Shown here: positions 27,001 through 37,078 of the stretch, piece after piece
Position numbering within the stretch: the stretch's first letter is position 1
How the letters are laid out: each line of letters begins with the position of its first letter
Notes under the pieces: model-generated
The model's input: only the letters and a program-made list of their open reading frames with translations
Told to the model about the DNA's origin: nothing
Databases searched by the model: none
Position numbers and translations under genes: made by a program
Source: an uncultured Bacilli bacterium
GTDB taxonomy: Bacteria; Bacillota_I; Bacilli_A; ML615J-28; CAG-313
DNA: 64,000 nt
Assembly: GCA_949879765.1 (NCBI GenBank)
Contig: CATLBQ010000007.1
Coordinates: 1 to 64,000 of the forward strand
Direction of reading: 5' to 3'

Positions 27001-30000
27001 TTCATAATCCCAATTTACACCACTTAAATCTATTTCATTGGTGATTACACCCAATGTTTCTAAAGCTTCTAGAAGAACTTCACTTCTATCCGCTAAGCAG
27101 TGCAATGCTTCAAGATAATCTACAATGCTATTCAAGGCTTCTGTTCTTGTCATTTCTGTTGTTTGAGCATTTAATGTTGAAGTGATAGTTCCAGTAAATG
27201 GAATATCTTTATTCTTAACAACATCAATGATACCAAAGTCAACAAGAGTTCGAACTAACGTTGCGGAAAGAAGAGCATCTTCTTTGATTTGTTCGAAAGT
27301 AAGTCCATCAAAGGATACTGCAGCAACTACACCACGATATTTTTCAGGAACTTTTGTTTCTACAAACTCTTTTAATTCAGGAAGCAACAATTGATAAGTT
27401 GTTGTTTGAACAAATTTATCATAAGCATCCACAAATTGATATCTATATTGGTTTGTACCGCTTAACATATCTCTAGTGATATTGAATCCACTATTCATAA
27501 AGGCACGAATATCTTGATATGTAGGGAATGGGTTGTATTTGCTTGTCAAATAAGGCACTAAGTCTTTATACATTTGTGCAAATACATTCATATCACCAGC
27601 AAAATCAAATTCGCTTGCATGTAATGCTTGAATACTGAATGGTAAAATAGAACGTCTATCTACAAAGTCAATGATTTGATCCATATGATACTTGAAGTAA
27701 TTCATATCAGCTAGACTTGACAATATAGCCTCAACTGCATCCACATTTGCGTAATCAATATTTTGATTATTTAAAATAGATACAATGTCTAATTGATGAA
27801 GTGCTTTAACTACTGATGTAGCAAGCGCTAAATCTTCCATAAATTCTTCATTTGTATACATACTTACATCACTAGCATGACCTAAAGTTAATGAATATTG
27901 TTCAATATATGGTGTAATGATATTATTCATCATTGCCAATCCATTTTCTTGTACAAGGGTCATACGAGTTAAGGCATCCATTATGTTTTCCATCATAATC
28001 CAATTTGCTTCTTGACTTAAGAAGGCTTTGATACCTGCTTTATTCATCAATTGTTGGATATAGGCTTTTGCATCTGCTATATTGTTGATATGTTCTCTAG
28101 CAAATAAATCATATAACTCATTCATCACTAGTTTCATATCTTCTTTATCTAACGCAAATACAGTTGTTTCAAACTTGAATGCATCTTCTGCGATTTCAAA
28201 TCCAGCAATCTTCTTACCATTGATGAAGTCTTTAGCAACCAATGTAAGTACAGCTTCCATATGTCCATTTAACATATCTAATGCAACTACATCATCAAAT
28301 ATACGAGTTACCATTTCACGCATTTGTTCTGTAAAGTATGCTTTATTTTCAATTGTTGTAGTTAAATCCATTTCTTTCATGGCAAAGACAATGTCTTCTA
28401 AGTATGGAATATCATGTTCTACAACATCTAAAGTCAAGTGTTCTAAGTCAAGTGCTTCATAATATTGAGGTGCGAACTTCTTCATCAAAGGAAGAGATAC
28501 TAATAAAATAGCAGGTCCTGTCTTTTCATAAATCGTCGTATCCATATAAGTTAAGATGAAGTCTAATGCATTTTCATAGAAACTTGCTTGTCCAAGTAAT
28601 TGCATATTGAAGTTGTTGTTCTTCACATCTGCATTGCTATTGATTGTCCAATATTTGTTTCGTGTAATGTTATAGAAATAACTATACATTTCAATTATCT
28701 TAGGTGCATCTGCTTTTAAGTTTACACCATCAGCAGTAATATCACTTAAGTCTTGTGAAACTAATCCATCTACAGCTTTGATTACAGCATCTAGTCTACC
28801 ATCATTATTGAAATAGTATAGACCAAATAAATGGTTGACTACTGTTTCAACAACATCTGAACGATCAAATGGATATGGTGCATCTTCTTTAACAATTTGA
28901 TATAAATCTAATGTACGAATAGATTCAATTGTTGTAGCCAATGCACTTAAATCGGCTGTAAATTCTTGTGGATGATTATAAATTTGGTGAATACCAATTA
29001 AATCAAATAATTTATTATTCTCTTTTACATATTTTTCTGAAATAGGGAAAGCAATTGCTTCTACTAATTCTGATTCACTACATAACTTAGCTAAATCTAT
29101 CATTGCATCTAGATAAGTATCTGTTTGTTCGTTGACTTTCCATAATTCTTGAGCAAATTCTTTCGTGAATAATGCTTTGATTTGAGAAAGTGTATCTGCT
29201 TGTTTTGCATTGAAAATGCGATATGCAATACGAACAACTTCATTGATTTCAGCCCAAGTTTGTTGATAATCAATTGTACTTAGAGCCATTGCAGTTGTAT
29301 CAATACCTAATTTATCAAATAACGCTGTTAATAGATTTTGTTCATTATGATTCATGCAATGTAGTGTTTGCATCTTATTGATTGCAGCATTGATTACATC
29401 TGCTGTAGATACATCAATGGCACCACCAAACAACATGAATTCAAGCATACCATAATCTAATAATTCACGGCTTATAGAAGCAAGTGTATGTACATCTGCT
29501 ACTAATTCTTCTGTTGTTGCATCGATGAATAAATATTCCATTGCAAAGCCTTTTTGGCCAGTAAATTTAGCCATATGCATTGCAAATGTTGGAAGTAATA
29601 CTTGAAGTGTTTTTACCTCAACGGCTTGATCAACACCATTTACAAAGGCATTTACTACATTACGATTTAGTGTAGCTTCATCTTGGTATGTCTTATTCTT
29701 GAAGATACCTAAAATATCTTTTACGGTTAAGACATTCGATGCTACATAAGCTGCTTTAAATTCTTCTAATGCTTGAATAAGTTGTGGAGCTTCATCTTTG
29801 AAGACGATACCTTCAAATAAACTTGCTTCTACTGTATCACTTGATTTTAATGCTTCTAAGATTTTGTTTGTTGCAAGTGCTGCTATATCTGCCCACTTCT
29901 TATTCAAAATATGAAGTTCGCTTGCTGCTGCTACGATTTCTTCGTAATCGTTGAAATGAAGTGATATATCTTCAATCTTAGTGCCAAATATAACATCTAT

Positions 30001-33000
30001 AATTTCTGCTCTATCCATTGGTGCTACTGCCAACAAGATTTGTCTTGCATCTTGTACCAATTCTTCTTTGGTGAATGCACCTTTTAAGAAACTTACATCT
30101 ACACCTTTTACTTGATCTACCCCATAATTGAATACATCTGGTAATAAGAAGGCAACAGTTTCTAAATCCAATACTTCACGTGCGAATTCCACTAATGCAT
30201 CTAAAGTTGCCCCTTTATAGAATGCTTTATATTGATAATCTTTGTTATTGACAATCTTCATTACATCTTTTAAAGAAGTATATTCTAAACTATCCATCAA
30301 TGGACGAACCGCTACAATTGCTTCAGCAAGAGATGCAAATTCGTTTTGATATTGGATGGTTTCGAAATCTGCTAATGTTACATCAAATGAAATGACTACT
30401 TTCTTTGTTGCCAATTGGAATAGTTCATACATTAGATTTGGTGCATGTTTTTGAATCATATGGAAATCATATAATCCTTCTACCATTTCAGCTATTTTTT
30501 CAACATTTAAGTTTTGAATGTCTTGTGTAGTCACATATTCTAATGCGCCTACTGTTACAGCATCTTTTAAGTATGCTACTAACAATTTAGCATCTTGTAC
30601 TAATTCTAATTGATTCAAGTCATCTAATATGAATACGAAATCTTTTGTTGCATTATTTTTAGTTAATTGATCACGACCTACACGAGCAGCAGTTGGTAAT
30701 ACGGCTTGAATAGTTTGTGTATCAAGTAATGCATCTAATGCATCTAGTAATGGATTGACTACAGCTTCGTTTGCATATTTTGCATCTTTATATGCTTTAT
30801 ATTGCATAATATCGATGGCATCTTTTACTTTTACAATCGCTGCATTTTCAAAGGATTGTTGTGCAGCTTGAATTGCTTGAACAAGACTAGATACTTCATC
30901 TTTAAAACGAATACCTTCAAATAGACTAGTTTCTACACGATCTTCTACTTTTAATGCACCTAAGACTTGGTTGGTTGCAAGTGTTGCAACATCGGCCCAT
31001 TTGTGATTTAAAAGATGTAAATCACCTAAAACAAGAACCATTTCTGAATAGATATCCATATGAAGTGGTAATTCTTTGACATCTAATCCAAATACCAATT
31101 GAATAAGTTCAGCTTGAATAGCCGGAACAATTAACTTCGCAGCAGTACGAATATCTTCTACCCATTCTTCTTTTGTTAATGTACCTTTTAAGAAAGATAA
31201 ATCCACTTTCTGAACTTGAGTAGCAACTAAATCAATCACATCTACAAGTACCAATTGAAGAATTTGAGAATCTACTACTTGTACTACCATATCTGAAAGA
31301 ATTTCACCCATTTCAACATCATAGAAAGCTTCTTTCTTATAGGTATCTCCGCTTATAAATGCTTGAATATCAGTTATCGAACGTAAATCTTGTTTGTCTA
31401 ATACTCTTTGTGCATTTCGAATGATTTGTGCAAGAAGAGTGAATTCTTGTTTTACATCAATTGTCTTCACTTGTGAATCTGTTACATATAGGGTATCATT
31501 CCACTTGTCATTGATTAATTTTAATCCATAGTTAATGGCATTAAATAATAATTCACTTTCATTTGCTTGTACAACATGTAAATCATACATCTGTTCCACG
31601 ATATTTGCAGCTTGATTTAAATCAACCATTTGGATGTTCTTGGTTCTCAAGTATTCCATAGCACCAAATGAGATGGCTTCATCAAGAATATTCGCTAATG
31701 TACCTAAATCTTCCATCAATGCCTCTTTAGAAACTTGAGATAAATAATCGATAGAGAATGGAACTTTGCCTGAACGGTTAGCCAAATCAACTATATATTT
31801 AAAGCCTTTTTCAATGATATTACCTACCAATTGAGATTGTTGTAATGTTCTAAGTGCTTCTGTAGCCACATAACCTACACCATCTGTCAATACAGTTGGA
31901 TATGTATACCATTTATCTTTAAAGAAATTGGTTAGAGCATACATGGTTTGAACATTAGCCGTTTCAAAGAAATCGTATCCTAATGCAAGAAGTGCTTTAA
32001 TAATTTCTTTTTCACTTGCCCAATCAATATTTCTAAAATCGAAATCGTCTTTACTGAGTTCAAATACTTGATCTTGTGCATAAAGTGCAATCAATTTATC
32101 ATATACAACTTCTGCTAAACGACCATTGGCACATTGTACCATATTCAAAGCATATATATCATCTACAAGCGAAAGCACTACAGATTCATCTGGTAAAGCC
32201 ATTTCGCCTTTTTCTCTATCTAGATAGTAATCTACGATATGTGCATCTTCTACTAATTTATGATCAATTGTTACTAAACTACGGAAATCATCAACCAATT
32301 GTTCATTGGTAAGTTCATAGATATAATCCAATTGAATGCCTTGTTCACCAAGGAATTTTACACCACACTTGATACCTAACGGAATAATCGCATCAATAAC
32401 TTCTACATCCGCAATCTTATCTATGATATTTAATATACTTGTGGCATTGGCATCTGTTACATATGTGTCATACTCATGATTTCCTTTTAGAATGCCTTGA
32501 ATAATTTCAATGGCGGCATTGACATCAGTCACTTGATTTTCTTTGAATAAAGCAACAATATCGGTAATGATGTTTTTGTATACTGCCTTTTGGCCTTGCC
32601 AATCTACATTCGAGAAATCTTCATTGATTGCACCTAATTCAATCTTCAATAATGATGCAATATAATTTACTCCCCAAGATAATGTAGCTTCTTCATGACC
32701 ATGGAATAACTCCATATCATGTAATGCATCTATAATATTGCAAAGAGCATCACTCAATTGATCATTGATAGCAATATTGCCTCCTTTGGTCAAGAAGGAT
32801 TGAGCATCTACAGCAACAAGTTGGTCTAACACATATACCAAACAACGTAAATCGTGGACTAGCGTTTGTCCACTTGCATTGGTTAAATCTAACTCTTCTA
32901 CAATGCTCTTGAAATCTTCTGGAATGATATCTTTAGCTTCTACATAAGTATCATAAATTGTAGGAAGTAAAACTTCAATTAATTTTGATCCACTTGCATT

Positions 33001-36000
33001 TGCGTCTTCATATGTACCAAATAATACTTTTACACCATCAACTAAAGTTTGTGCATTTTCATTTTCTGCCCAGAAATTTAAATCCAAAATCAATTGATTT
33101 TTTTCATTAAAGAGTGAGAATGATTCATCTTGTAATACGTCACTAATTTCATCAATGAAAGATAATAAGATATCTTTTTCACCAGTATAATCTAACGCAA
33201 CCAATTGATTGTATACATCACCATCTTTTTCAATATCTAAAAGACCAGAGACTTTTAGTAATAAACGAATGATTCTACCTTCAAAACCTTGGATGATTTT
33301 TGAATCAAAAATACCAGACACAATCGTCTTCATAGCATCTACTTGTTCTAAAGCAAGTGCATGTAATCCATCATTTTTGATATCTAATACATTTAAATCC
33401 ACAACGGCTTTTACAACATCAACCAATTGAATAACTTCATTCACCAATTCTTCGGAAGAAATATGATCTAAAATATCTCGAATCAAAGCACTGTCATCTA
33501 TTGTTTCTAATTTTTCAATTTGTGGTACTAAATATTTGTCTAAAACATTTGGCAATATCGCCAATACCACTTGAGATTCAACTATATTTTCAAGTGCTTC
33601 TACTACATAATCTAAGAAAGTATCATTTTCTAATAATTGTTCAATATTCTGACTCAAACTAGACAAATCATAGATATCAAATCCTTCTACATCAATCAAT
33701 TTTGCATAGGTATCAATCAAACTCAATAAAACAAGCGTTTCATGATTCCAATCTACATTTTGGAAAGCTTCTTCTTCTAAAGCTTCAATCCAACCAAATT
33801 GTCTCATTGAAGCAAGAACAAGTTTGTTTTTCAATTGATTGTCACCAAGAAGATGTAATCCCAATGCTTTTTCTACAATCAATTTTAAATTTGCAATTGC
33901 TTGATCACTTGTAAGATCTAGATTTTGGTAAACAAAAGGATTTAAATTTTCTAATACTTTGATTTCATTGGTTGCTTTAGCAATATCCAAGATATCTTTT
34001 AAATCGTCTTTCCATTCTTCACTTGTCATACCACTAACATCTACAATGTCATCAAATTCATTTGCTTTTTGATCAATCCATTCATCTAAGAATTTTTGCA
34101 TTGTTGGTGTACCTGCAAGTTGATACAATTGTAAGTCAACCAATTGACTAGCAAAAGTATTTGCAGATTCAAATTTATCCGTATGCTCTAAAATATCTTG
34201 AACAATATCTACCCAATTTTTAGTTTGGAATTCTTCAACAGATTCAAAACCAAATGTAAGGAATGTTTCATACAAACTAACCAATTGTCCAAATTCTTTT
34301 TGCCATTCTACTTTGCTGAAGTCCACATTGTCTAAAGCATGTTTGGTAATATCTTGAACTTTCTCTATAGAAACGCCAACTGCTACAGCAATATTAACAA
34401 TATCATGCATCTTTTTCGTTGAAAATAATTTGTTTACTACACTACGTAAAATAGTTGCATCTAAATGAAGATAATCTGCTGTTACTCGGTCTGGAAATTC
34501 TTTGAAATTAGCCAAATTAGCAGCTTCTCTAACAGCACTGACAATTTGCTTCAAATCGTCTGTAGTCAGTTCCCCTTTTAACTTTTCAACAGCTTCTAAT
34601 TGGTTGGCATCTTCTAATAATTTTCGAATTTGCTCTTGACGAAGTGCATAGTCAAGTCCTACTGGAACTACTACTTTGTCCGCAATTTGAAGAGATAGAA
34701 TGTGGTGTACCATCACCAATACATCGTCCAAACGGTTCGAATCATTGAGAATATCGTGCAAAATACTATTGTAATTTTCTTTTACATTTTCAATAGTTTT
34801 CAAATCAAATTTTTGTACTTCTTCGTAAATGTTCACTATATCATGGAATTCTTGTTTCCAATTGATGCCTTTAAAATCAATTTGATCTAATGCATCGCCC
34901 ACGATTTCTTTGACTTGAGCTTGATTAAGCCCTATCGCAAGACCAATTTTTACAACATCATATAAACTTGAAGTTTGAGTTTCTTTATCTAATGTTGAAA
35001 AAATTTGATCAACAACAGCATGCAAAATAGCTACATCTAAATTCAAATAATCCACTTCAATCGTTGGATAATTTGAAAAATCAATTAATGGTAATGCCGT
35101 TTTGATGGCAGCTACAACTGCTTTTAAGTCTTCAATCGTCATATCAAAACGAAGACTACTAAATGCATTAAATTGATCTGCATCTTCTAAAAGTTTTTTG
35201 AATCCTTCGATATTAGAAGCATATTCAATTCCAGAAGGTACTGCAATTTGTTTGAGTAATTCTACTTCTAATGCTTGATTGATGATTTCAAACAATGTTT
35301 CTGTTTTACCTGCATTGTTTAAAATATCTTTGATGAATGCATTGGTATCTAACCCTTCAAACGTGGTAACACCAAAGGTTTGGAAATTAGCATACATATC
35401 CACAAGGATATTCAATTCCTTTTTCCAATCGATGTCTTCAATACCACTGACAAATTGATAACCTATCCATTCTACAACCTTTTCATGAGATAACCCTGTA
35501 TTGATTGCAATTGGAAGAATTTTTTGAATCAATTCTGTTTTTGCCAGTACATTCACTACATTTCTCAGTTGTTCTGCATTCATTGTCAAATAGTTGAATT
35601 GATCAAGTGGGAAAATGCCCAATTGGTATGCTTCTACAACAGCATCCAAAATAGCATCTAAATCTTTGCCCCAGTTGATATAACGCAGACTCAAATAATC
35701 TGAGTCTTGATACGCATTGTTAAGTGCTTCTTGAATAACTGGTATTTCATATCCATATTCAATCGCTACAGGCATACCTTCAACCAATAACTTTGATTTT
35801 TTCAATGCATTTAAGGCATTTTGCAATTCTTCAATTGACCATTTTTCGGGATTGGATTTGCCATTTAATGCATTTGCAGCTTTGATAAAAGTGATTAATT
35901 CTTCACTTACACTAATGTTTTGGTTTTTTGTTTCAATTCTTAGCAAATCATCAAACAAACTTTCACTAAATGATTTACCAAAGAAATAACTTGATGCATT

Positions 36001-36843
36001 TGCAAATTTACCTAAACCACTTTCGTCATAGGCTTTTGCAAAGTCAAAAATCATTTCAATGGGATCATCTGTGGAAGTTGTTTGTTGTTCTTTACCATTC
36101 ACCAAATCGGAAATCATTCCTCTGGTTTCTGGAGTAGCTGTGTTAAGAACTGTACAAATCCCAGAAAGTGGCACACAAACCAAAATAACTACAAAGACAC
36201 CTTTCAATGATCCAGCAAGAGCACCCCACCAGCGTTTTTTGCCAGCAGGCTTTTTGACCAACTCATTGGCTTCTTTTGTTACTACAGCTTCTTCGACACT
36301 TTCTTCGCCAGTAGAAATTAAAACTTGTTCCTTTTCAGAAACAGCGGTTTCACTGGCTGCTTGTTCTATAGGTTTTTTCTGCTTTGCTGCACGGATAATC
36401 AACTCAATCATATGTGTAATCAAACGAATGATTGGAGAAATGATTAATACAACTACTGTGCCAGCAAGTAATCCGACTGCGCGGAAGATGGTACCAACCA
36501 CACTATAGAAAAGCGTGTACGTTTCCTTTCCTTCAACTAGTAAATCCTCTCCATTAGGAACAACGCTTCTAGCATATACTAAAATCGCATCCCAAATAGT
36601 AGAGATAGAATCATCTTGGACCCCTAGTATTTCAGCAACTCGTTGACCGGCCTTTACATTGAGTAAAGTGGCTTGATCACCAAATACTAGCCAAGATAAA
36701 ACTAGTAAAACTATGAAAACGGCTACGCACCTAAGTTCTCTTTTTAGTCCACCTAAAAAGCCCCAAAGTGCGAAAAGTAATACTATTACTAGCAATCCCA
36801 AACCAGCAAATAGTAAGATTTGATTAAAATCCATCATTTTCAC
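24100..36843 (-). CDS. Giant (4247 aa) CvpA-like membrane-anchored repeat protein
   Basis: One uninterrupted 12.7-kb frame. Residues 1-235 resemble the CvpA fold: four membrane helices at about 9-32, 39-54, 111-139 and 206-233, with positive loops (LKREL; AAKQKK; KKPAGKKRWW) and an acidic 60-residue cytoplasmic linker. The positive-inside rule places the remaining 4000 residues outside the cell. That region is built of about 19 divergent repeats of roughly 180-220 residues, marked by a [VI]-[DN]-W-x-x-E element and a following Tyr-rich helix (IDWKKELNILVDMY; INWKQEFHDIVNIY; VEWQKEFGQLVSLY; VDWNHETLVLLSL; VNWDYEFAYLRTL; VNWEMEYQGLASAL). It appears almost wholly helical, with few Cys and no catalytic motif. 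No C-terminal anchor or sorting signal. It is transcribed alone from 36871-36899. Function unknown; a long scaffold, tether or transport conduit is conceivable. Confidence 0.8.
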   Translation of the reverse strand: MKMMDFNQILLFAGLGLLVIVLLFALWGFLGGLKRELRCVAVFIVLLVLSWLVFGDQATLLNVKAGQRVAEILGVQDDSISTIWDAILVYARSVVPNGEDLLVEGKETYTLFYSVVGTIFRAVGLLAGTVVVLIISPIIRLITHMIELIIRAAKQKKPIEQAASETAVSEKEQVLISTGEESVEEAVVTKEANELVKKPAGKKRWWGALAGSLKGVFVVILVCVPLSGICTVLNTATPETRGMISDLVNGKEQQTTSTDDPIEMIFDFAKAYDESGLGKFANASSYFFGKSFSESLFDDLLRIETKNQNISVSEELITFIKAANALNGKSNPEKWSIEELQNALNALKKSKLLVEGMPVAIEYGYEIPVIQEALNNAYQDSDYLSLRYINWGKDLDAILDAVVEAYQLGIFPLDQFNYLTMNAEQLRNVVNVLAKTELIQKILPIAINTGLSHEKVVEWIGYQFVSGIEDIDWKKELNILVDMYANFQTFGVTTFEGLDTNAFIKDILNNAGKTETLFEIINQALEVELLKQIAVPSGIEYASNIEGFKKLLEDADQFNAFSSLRFDMTIEDLKAVVAAIKTALPLIDFSNYPTIEVDYLNLDVAILHAVVDQIFSTLDKETQTSSLYDVVKIGLAIGLNQAQVKEIVGDALDQIDFKGINWKQEFHDIVNIYEEVQKFDLKTIENVKENYNSILHDILNDSNRLDDVLVMVHHILSLQIADKVVVPVGLDYALRQEQIRKLLEDANQLEAVEKLKGELTTDDLKQIVSAVREAANLANFKEFPDRVTADYLHLDATILRSVVNKLFSTKKMHDIVNIAVAVGVSIEKVQDITKHALDNVDFSKVEWQKEFGQLVSLYETFLTFGFESVEEFQTKNWVDIVQDILEHTDKFESANTFASQLVDLQLYQLAGTPTMQKFLDEWIDQKANEFDDIVDVSGMTSEEWKDDLKDILDIAKATNEIKVLENLNPFVYQNLDLTSDQAIANLKLIVEKALGLHLLGDNQLKNKLVLASMRQFGWIEALEEEAFQNVDWNHETLVLLSLIDTYAKLIDVEGFDIYDLSSLSQNIEQLLENDTFLDYVVEALENIVESQVVLAILPNVLDKYLVPQIEKLETIDDSALIRDILDHISSEELVNEVIQLVDVVKAVVDLNVLDIKNDGLHALALEQVDAMKTIVSGIFDSKIIQGFEGRIIRLLLKVSGLLDIEKDGDVYNQLVALDYTGEKDILLSFIDEISDVLQDESFSLFNEKNQLILDLNFWAENENAQTLVDGVKVLFGTYEDANASGSKLIEVLLPTIYDTYVEAKDIIPEDFKSIVEELDLTNASGQTLVHDLRCLVYVLDQLVAVDAQSFLTKGGNIAINDQLSDALCNIIDALHDMELFHGHEEATLSWGVNYIASLLKIELGAINEDFSNVDWQGQKAVYKNIITDIVALFKENQVTDVNAAIEIIQGILKGNHEYDTYVTDANATSILNIIDKIADVEVIDAIIPLGIKCGVKFLGEQGIQLDYIYELTNEQLVDDFRSLVTIDHKLVEDAHIVDYYLDREKGEMALPDESVVLSLVDDIYALNMVQCANGRLAEVVYDKLIALYAQDQVFELSKDDFDFRNIDWASEKEIIKALLALGYDFFETANVQTMYALTNFFKDKWYTYPTVLTDGVGYVATEALRTLQQSQLVGNIIEKGFKYIVDLANRSGKVPFSIDYLSQVSKEALMEDLGTLANILDEAISFGAMEYLRTKNIQMVDLNQAANIVEQMYDLHVVQANESELLFNAINYGLKLINDKWNDTLYVTDSQVKTIDVKQEFTLLAQIIRNAQRVLDKQDLRSITDIQAFISGDTYKKEAFYDVEMGEILSDMVVQVVDSQILQLVLVDVIDLVATQVQKVDLSFLKGTLTKEEWVEDIRTAAKLIVPAIQAELIQLVFGLDVKELPLHMDIYSEMVLVLGDLHLLNHKWADVATLATNQVLGALKVEDRVETSLFEGIRFKDEVSSLVQAIQAAQQSFENAAIVKVKDAIDIMQYKAYKDAKYANEAVVNPLLDALDALLDTQTIQAVLPTAARVGRDQLTKNNATKDFVFILDDLNQLELVQDAKLLVAYLKDAVTVGALEYVTTQDIQNLNVEKIAEMVEGLYDFHMIQKHAPNLMYELFQLATKKVVISFDVTLADFETIQYQNEFASLAEAIVAVRPLMDSLEYTSLKDVMKIVNNKDYQYKAFYKGATLDALVEFAREVLDLETVAFLLPDVFNYGVDQVKGVDVSFLKGAFTKEELVQDARQILLAVAPMDRAEIIDVIFGTKIEDISLHFNDYEEIVAAASELHILNKKWADIAALATNKILEALKSSDTVEASLFEGIVFKDEAPQLIQALEEFKAAYVASNVLTVKDILGIFKNKTYQDEATLNRNVVNAFVNGVDQAVEVKTLQVLLPTFAMHMAKFTGQKGFAMEYLFIDATTEELVADVHTLASISRELLDYGMLEFMLFGGAIDVSTADVINAAINKMQTLHCMNHNEQNLLTALFDKLGIDTTAMALSTIDYQQTWAEINEVVRIAYRIFNAKQADTLSQIKALFTKEFAQELWKVNEQTDTYLDAMIDLAKLCSESELVEAIAFPISEKYVKENNKLFDLIGIHQIYNHPQEFTADLSALATTIESIRTLDLYQIVKEDAPYPFDRSDVVETVVNHLFGLYYFNNDGRLDAVIKAVDGLVSQDLSDITADGVNLKADAPKIIEMYSYFYNITRNKYWTINSNADVKNNNFNMQLLGQASFYENALDFILTYMDTTIYEKTGPAILLVSLPLMKKFAPQYYEALDLEHLTLDVVEHDIPYLEDIVFAMKEMDLTTTIENKAYFTEQMREMVTRIFDDVVALDMLNGHMEAVLTLVAKDFINGKKIAGFEIAEDAFKFETTVFALDKEDMKLVMNELYDLFAREHINNIADAKAYIQQLMNKAGIKAFLSQEANWIMMENIMDALTRMTLVQENGLAMMNNIITPYIEQYSLTLGHASDVSMYTNEEFMEDLALATSVVKALHQLDIVSILNNQNIDYANVDAVEAILSSLADMNYFKYHMDQIIDFVDRRSILPFSIQALHASEFDFAGDMNVFAQMYKDLVPYLTSKYNPFPTYQDIRAFMNSGFNITRDMLSGTNQYRYQFVDAYDKFVQTTTYQLLLPELKEFVETKVPEKYRGVVAAVSFDGLTFEQIKEDALLSATLVRTLVDFGIIDVVKNKDIPFTGTITSTLNAQTTEMTRTEALNSIVDYLEALHCLADRSEVLLEALETLGVITNEIDLSGVNWDYEFAYLRTLITEGIDVFASCGWHTVKEVYAYIKSLNRTNIQSEIKAMARLADTDSLAVVMETLDLSDAFNQLFKPLYNRFVYHRLPVSLGELGNLDTYTVADLDEDMARVARITRAVAQMDAVPGSIKDNVSKDECIIPAQTIIEEVFALNFVDQKKQELVRFANTFVGEIDMSDLDLTGVDLASDGKVLSAYAKEILTIVAQTGLLKVKLQHVGNTELMSAVVALYQGALDTNVFKAISSWGYEKYVLPKLENANLAHRLGIDENSIEPLCQEFGVVLDALLDMGAFSNNGIDFTNTENTDRLFGVFTNVFDLSDKTMTPINKLKKNMYVLGKVDLVYPEGSLKVELKAIYRAMMKALDIITRYGDQLKTEKYELFDDQTFQNEVTALVNQAFESKVLEQISTPIADGIVRIFTKDIVEITILEHMDSQTFVNTFLPDVFNIVEKANVLGLFKKTIDYKNAQGIIDLADIAVHSTSFAPYLDQLMQYACYVVGIDIRDVDFSSVNWEMEYQGLASALREVENVLPTIDIHDKSTMKNNAFLDAVANATPHMENSTILPLVARQFAEKLSQKLFGDRFNQYINHLYQTSYTDDKLMSDYARISDILKAVVDLGYFEGGLDYNYLDPILTLAEEFFALEYTKGLEATLLHAVVKRVDALKAYTFDFDAVQDWTAEQVVLMDALKELVSLSKLMDINNVSSSALEDKAVQAQFVKVVDAMSQSIVGQQFLPQFYMDKVEPMLGNEDYRDIVDFTDPGFTPDKWASEFEKLFVAYSKLQEVGYGTSKEIALQDAKDIMVLMFGTREHQEEGLYTVTSRPQLWLTRFYNRGFFNFPNNAKVSIDTTDDRDWNDEAYQIMDVLDQMMAFETTSGSTFDYNDVYACQDETQLKEFFTTINECVAVRTAVMCIVFNVIEENTTVQQQLEASGLLDTEFQAEYDSYVNGTYVYNEAYWTDAKVQQFASIIARANAL

Positions 36844-36870
36844 CTCTTTTTTTCATGACTTTACTCACTT

Positions 36871-36899
36871 ATTTTACCAAATTTTTATTTTTTTTGCAA
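36871..36899 (-). promoter_or_regulatory. Promoter of the giant protein gene
   Basis: TTGCAA, 17 bases, TAAAAT on the minus strand. The start codon follows 27 bases later with AAGAGGTG as ribosome site. Confidence 0.7.
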
Positions 36900-37037
36900 G
36901 TGTTTTTAACTAATTAGAATGTTTTTACATTTTTTTCGTTTTTACCTTTATATTTTATTTCCTTTTATTGTGAAATATTCCAATTTGTTACAAGCATATA
37001 TACTAGGAATTTTTTGTTTGAATTTTAGATGATAAAA

Positions 37038-37067
37038 AAGAATCCAAATCCATAGATTTGAATTCTT
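37038..37067 (-). terminator. Intrinsic terminator after the 1001-aa protein
   Basis: AAGAATCCAAATC pairs with GATTTGAATTCTT (one G-T pair) around a CATA loop; TTTTTT follows on the minus strand. Confidence 0.85.
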
Positions 37068-37078
37068 ACTTGGGCTAT

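Noticed and set aside
36059-36508. 149-aa plus-strand ORF inside the giant gene
   Set aside because: Opposite-strand shadow of the CvpA-like region; no ribosome site, and Thr/Pro/Ser-rich as expected for an antisense frame. The same applies to 28082-28462 and 61401-61925.
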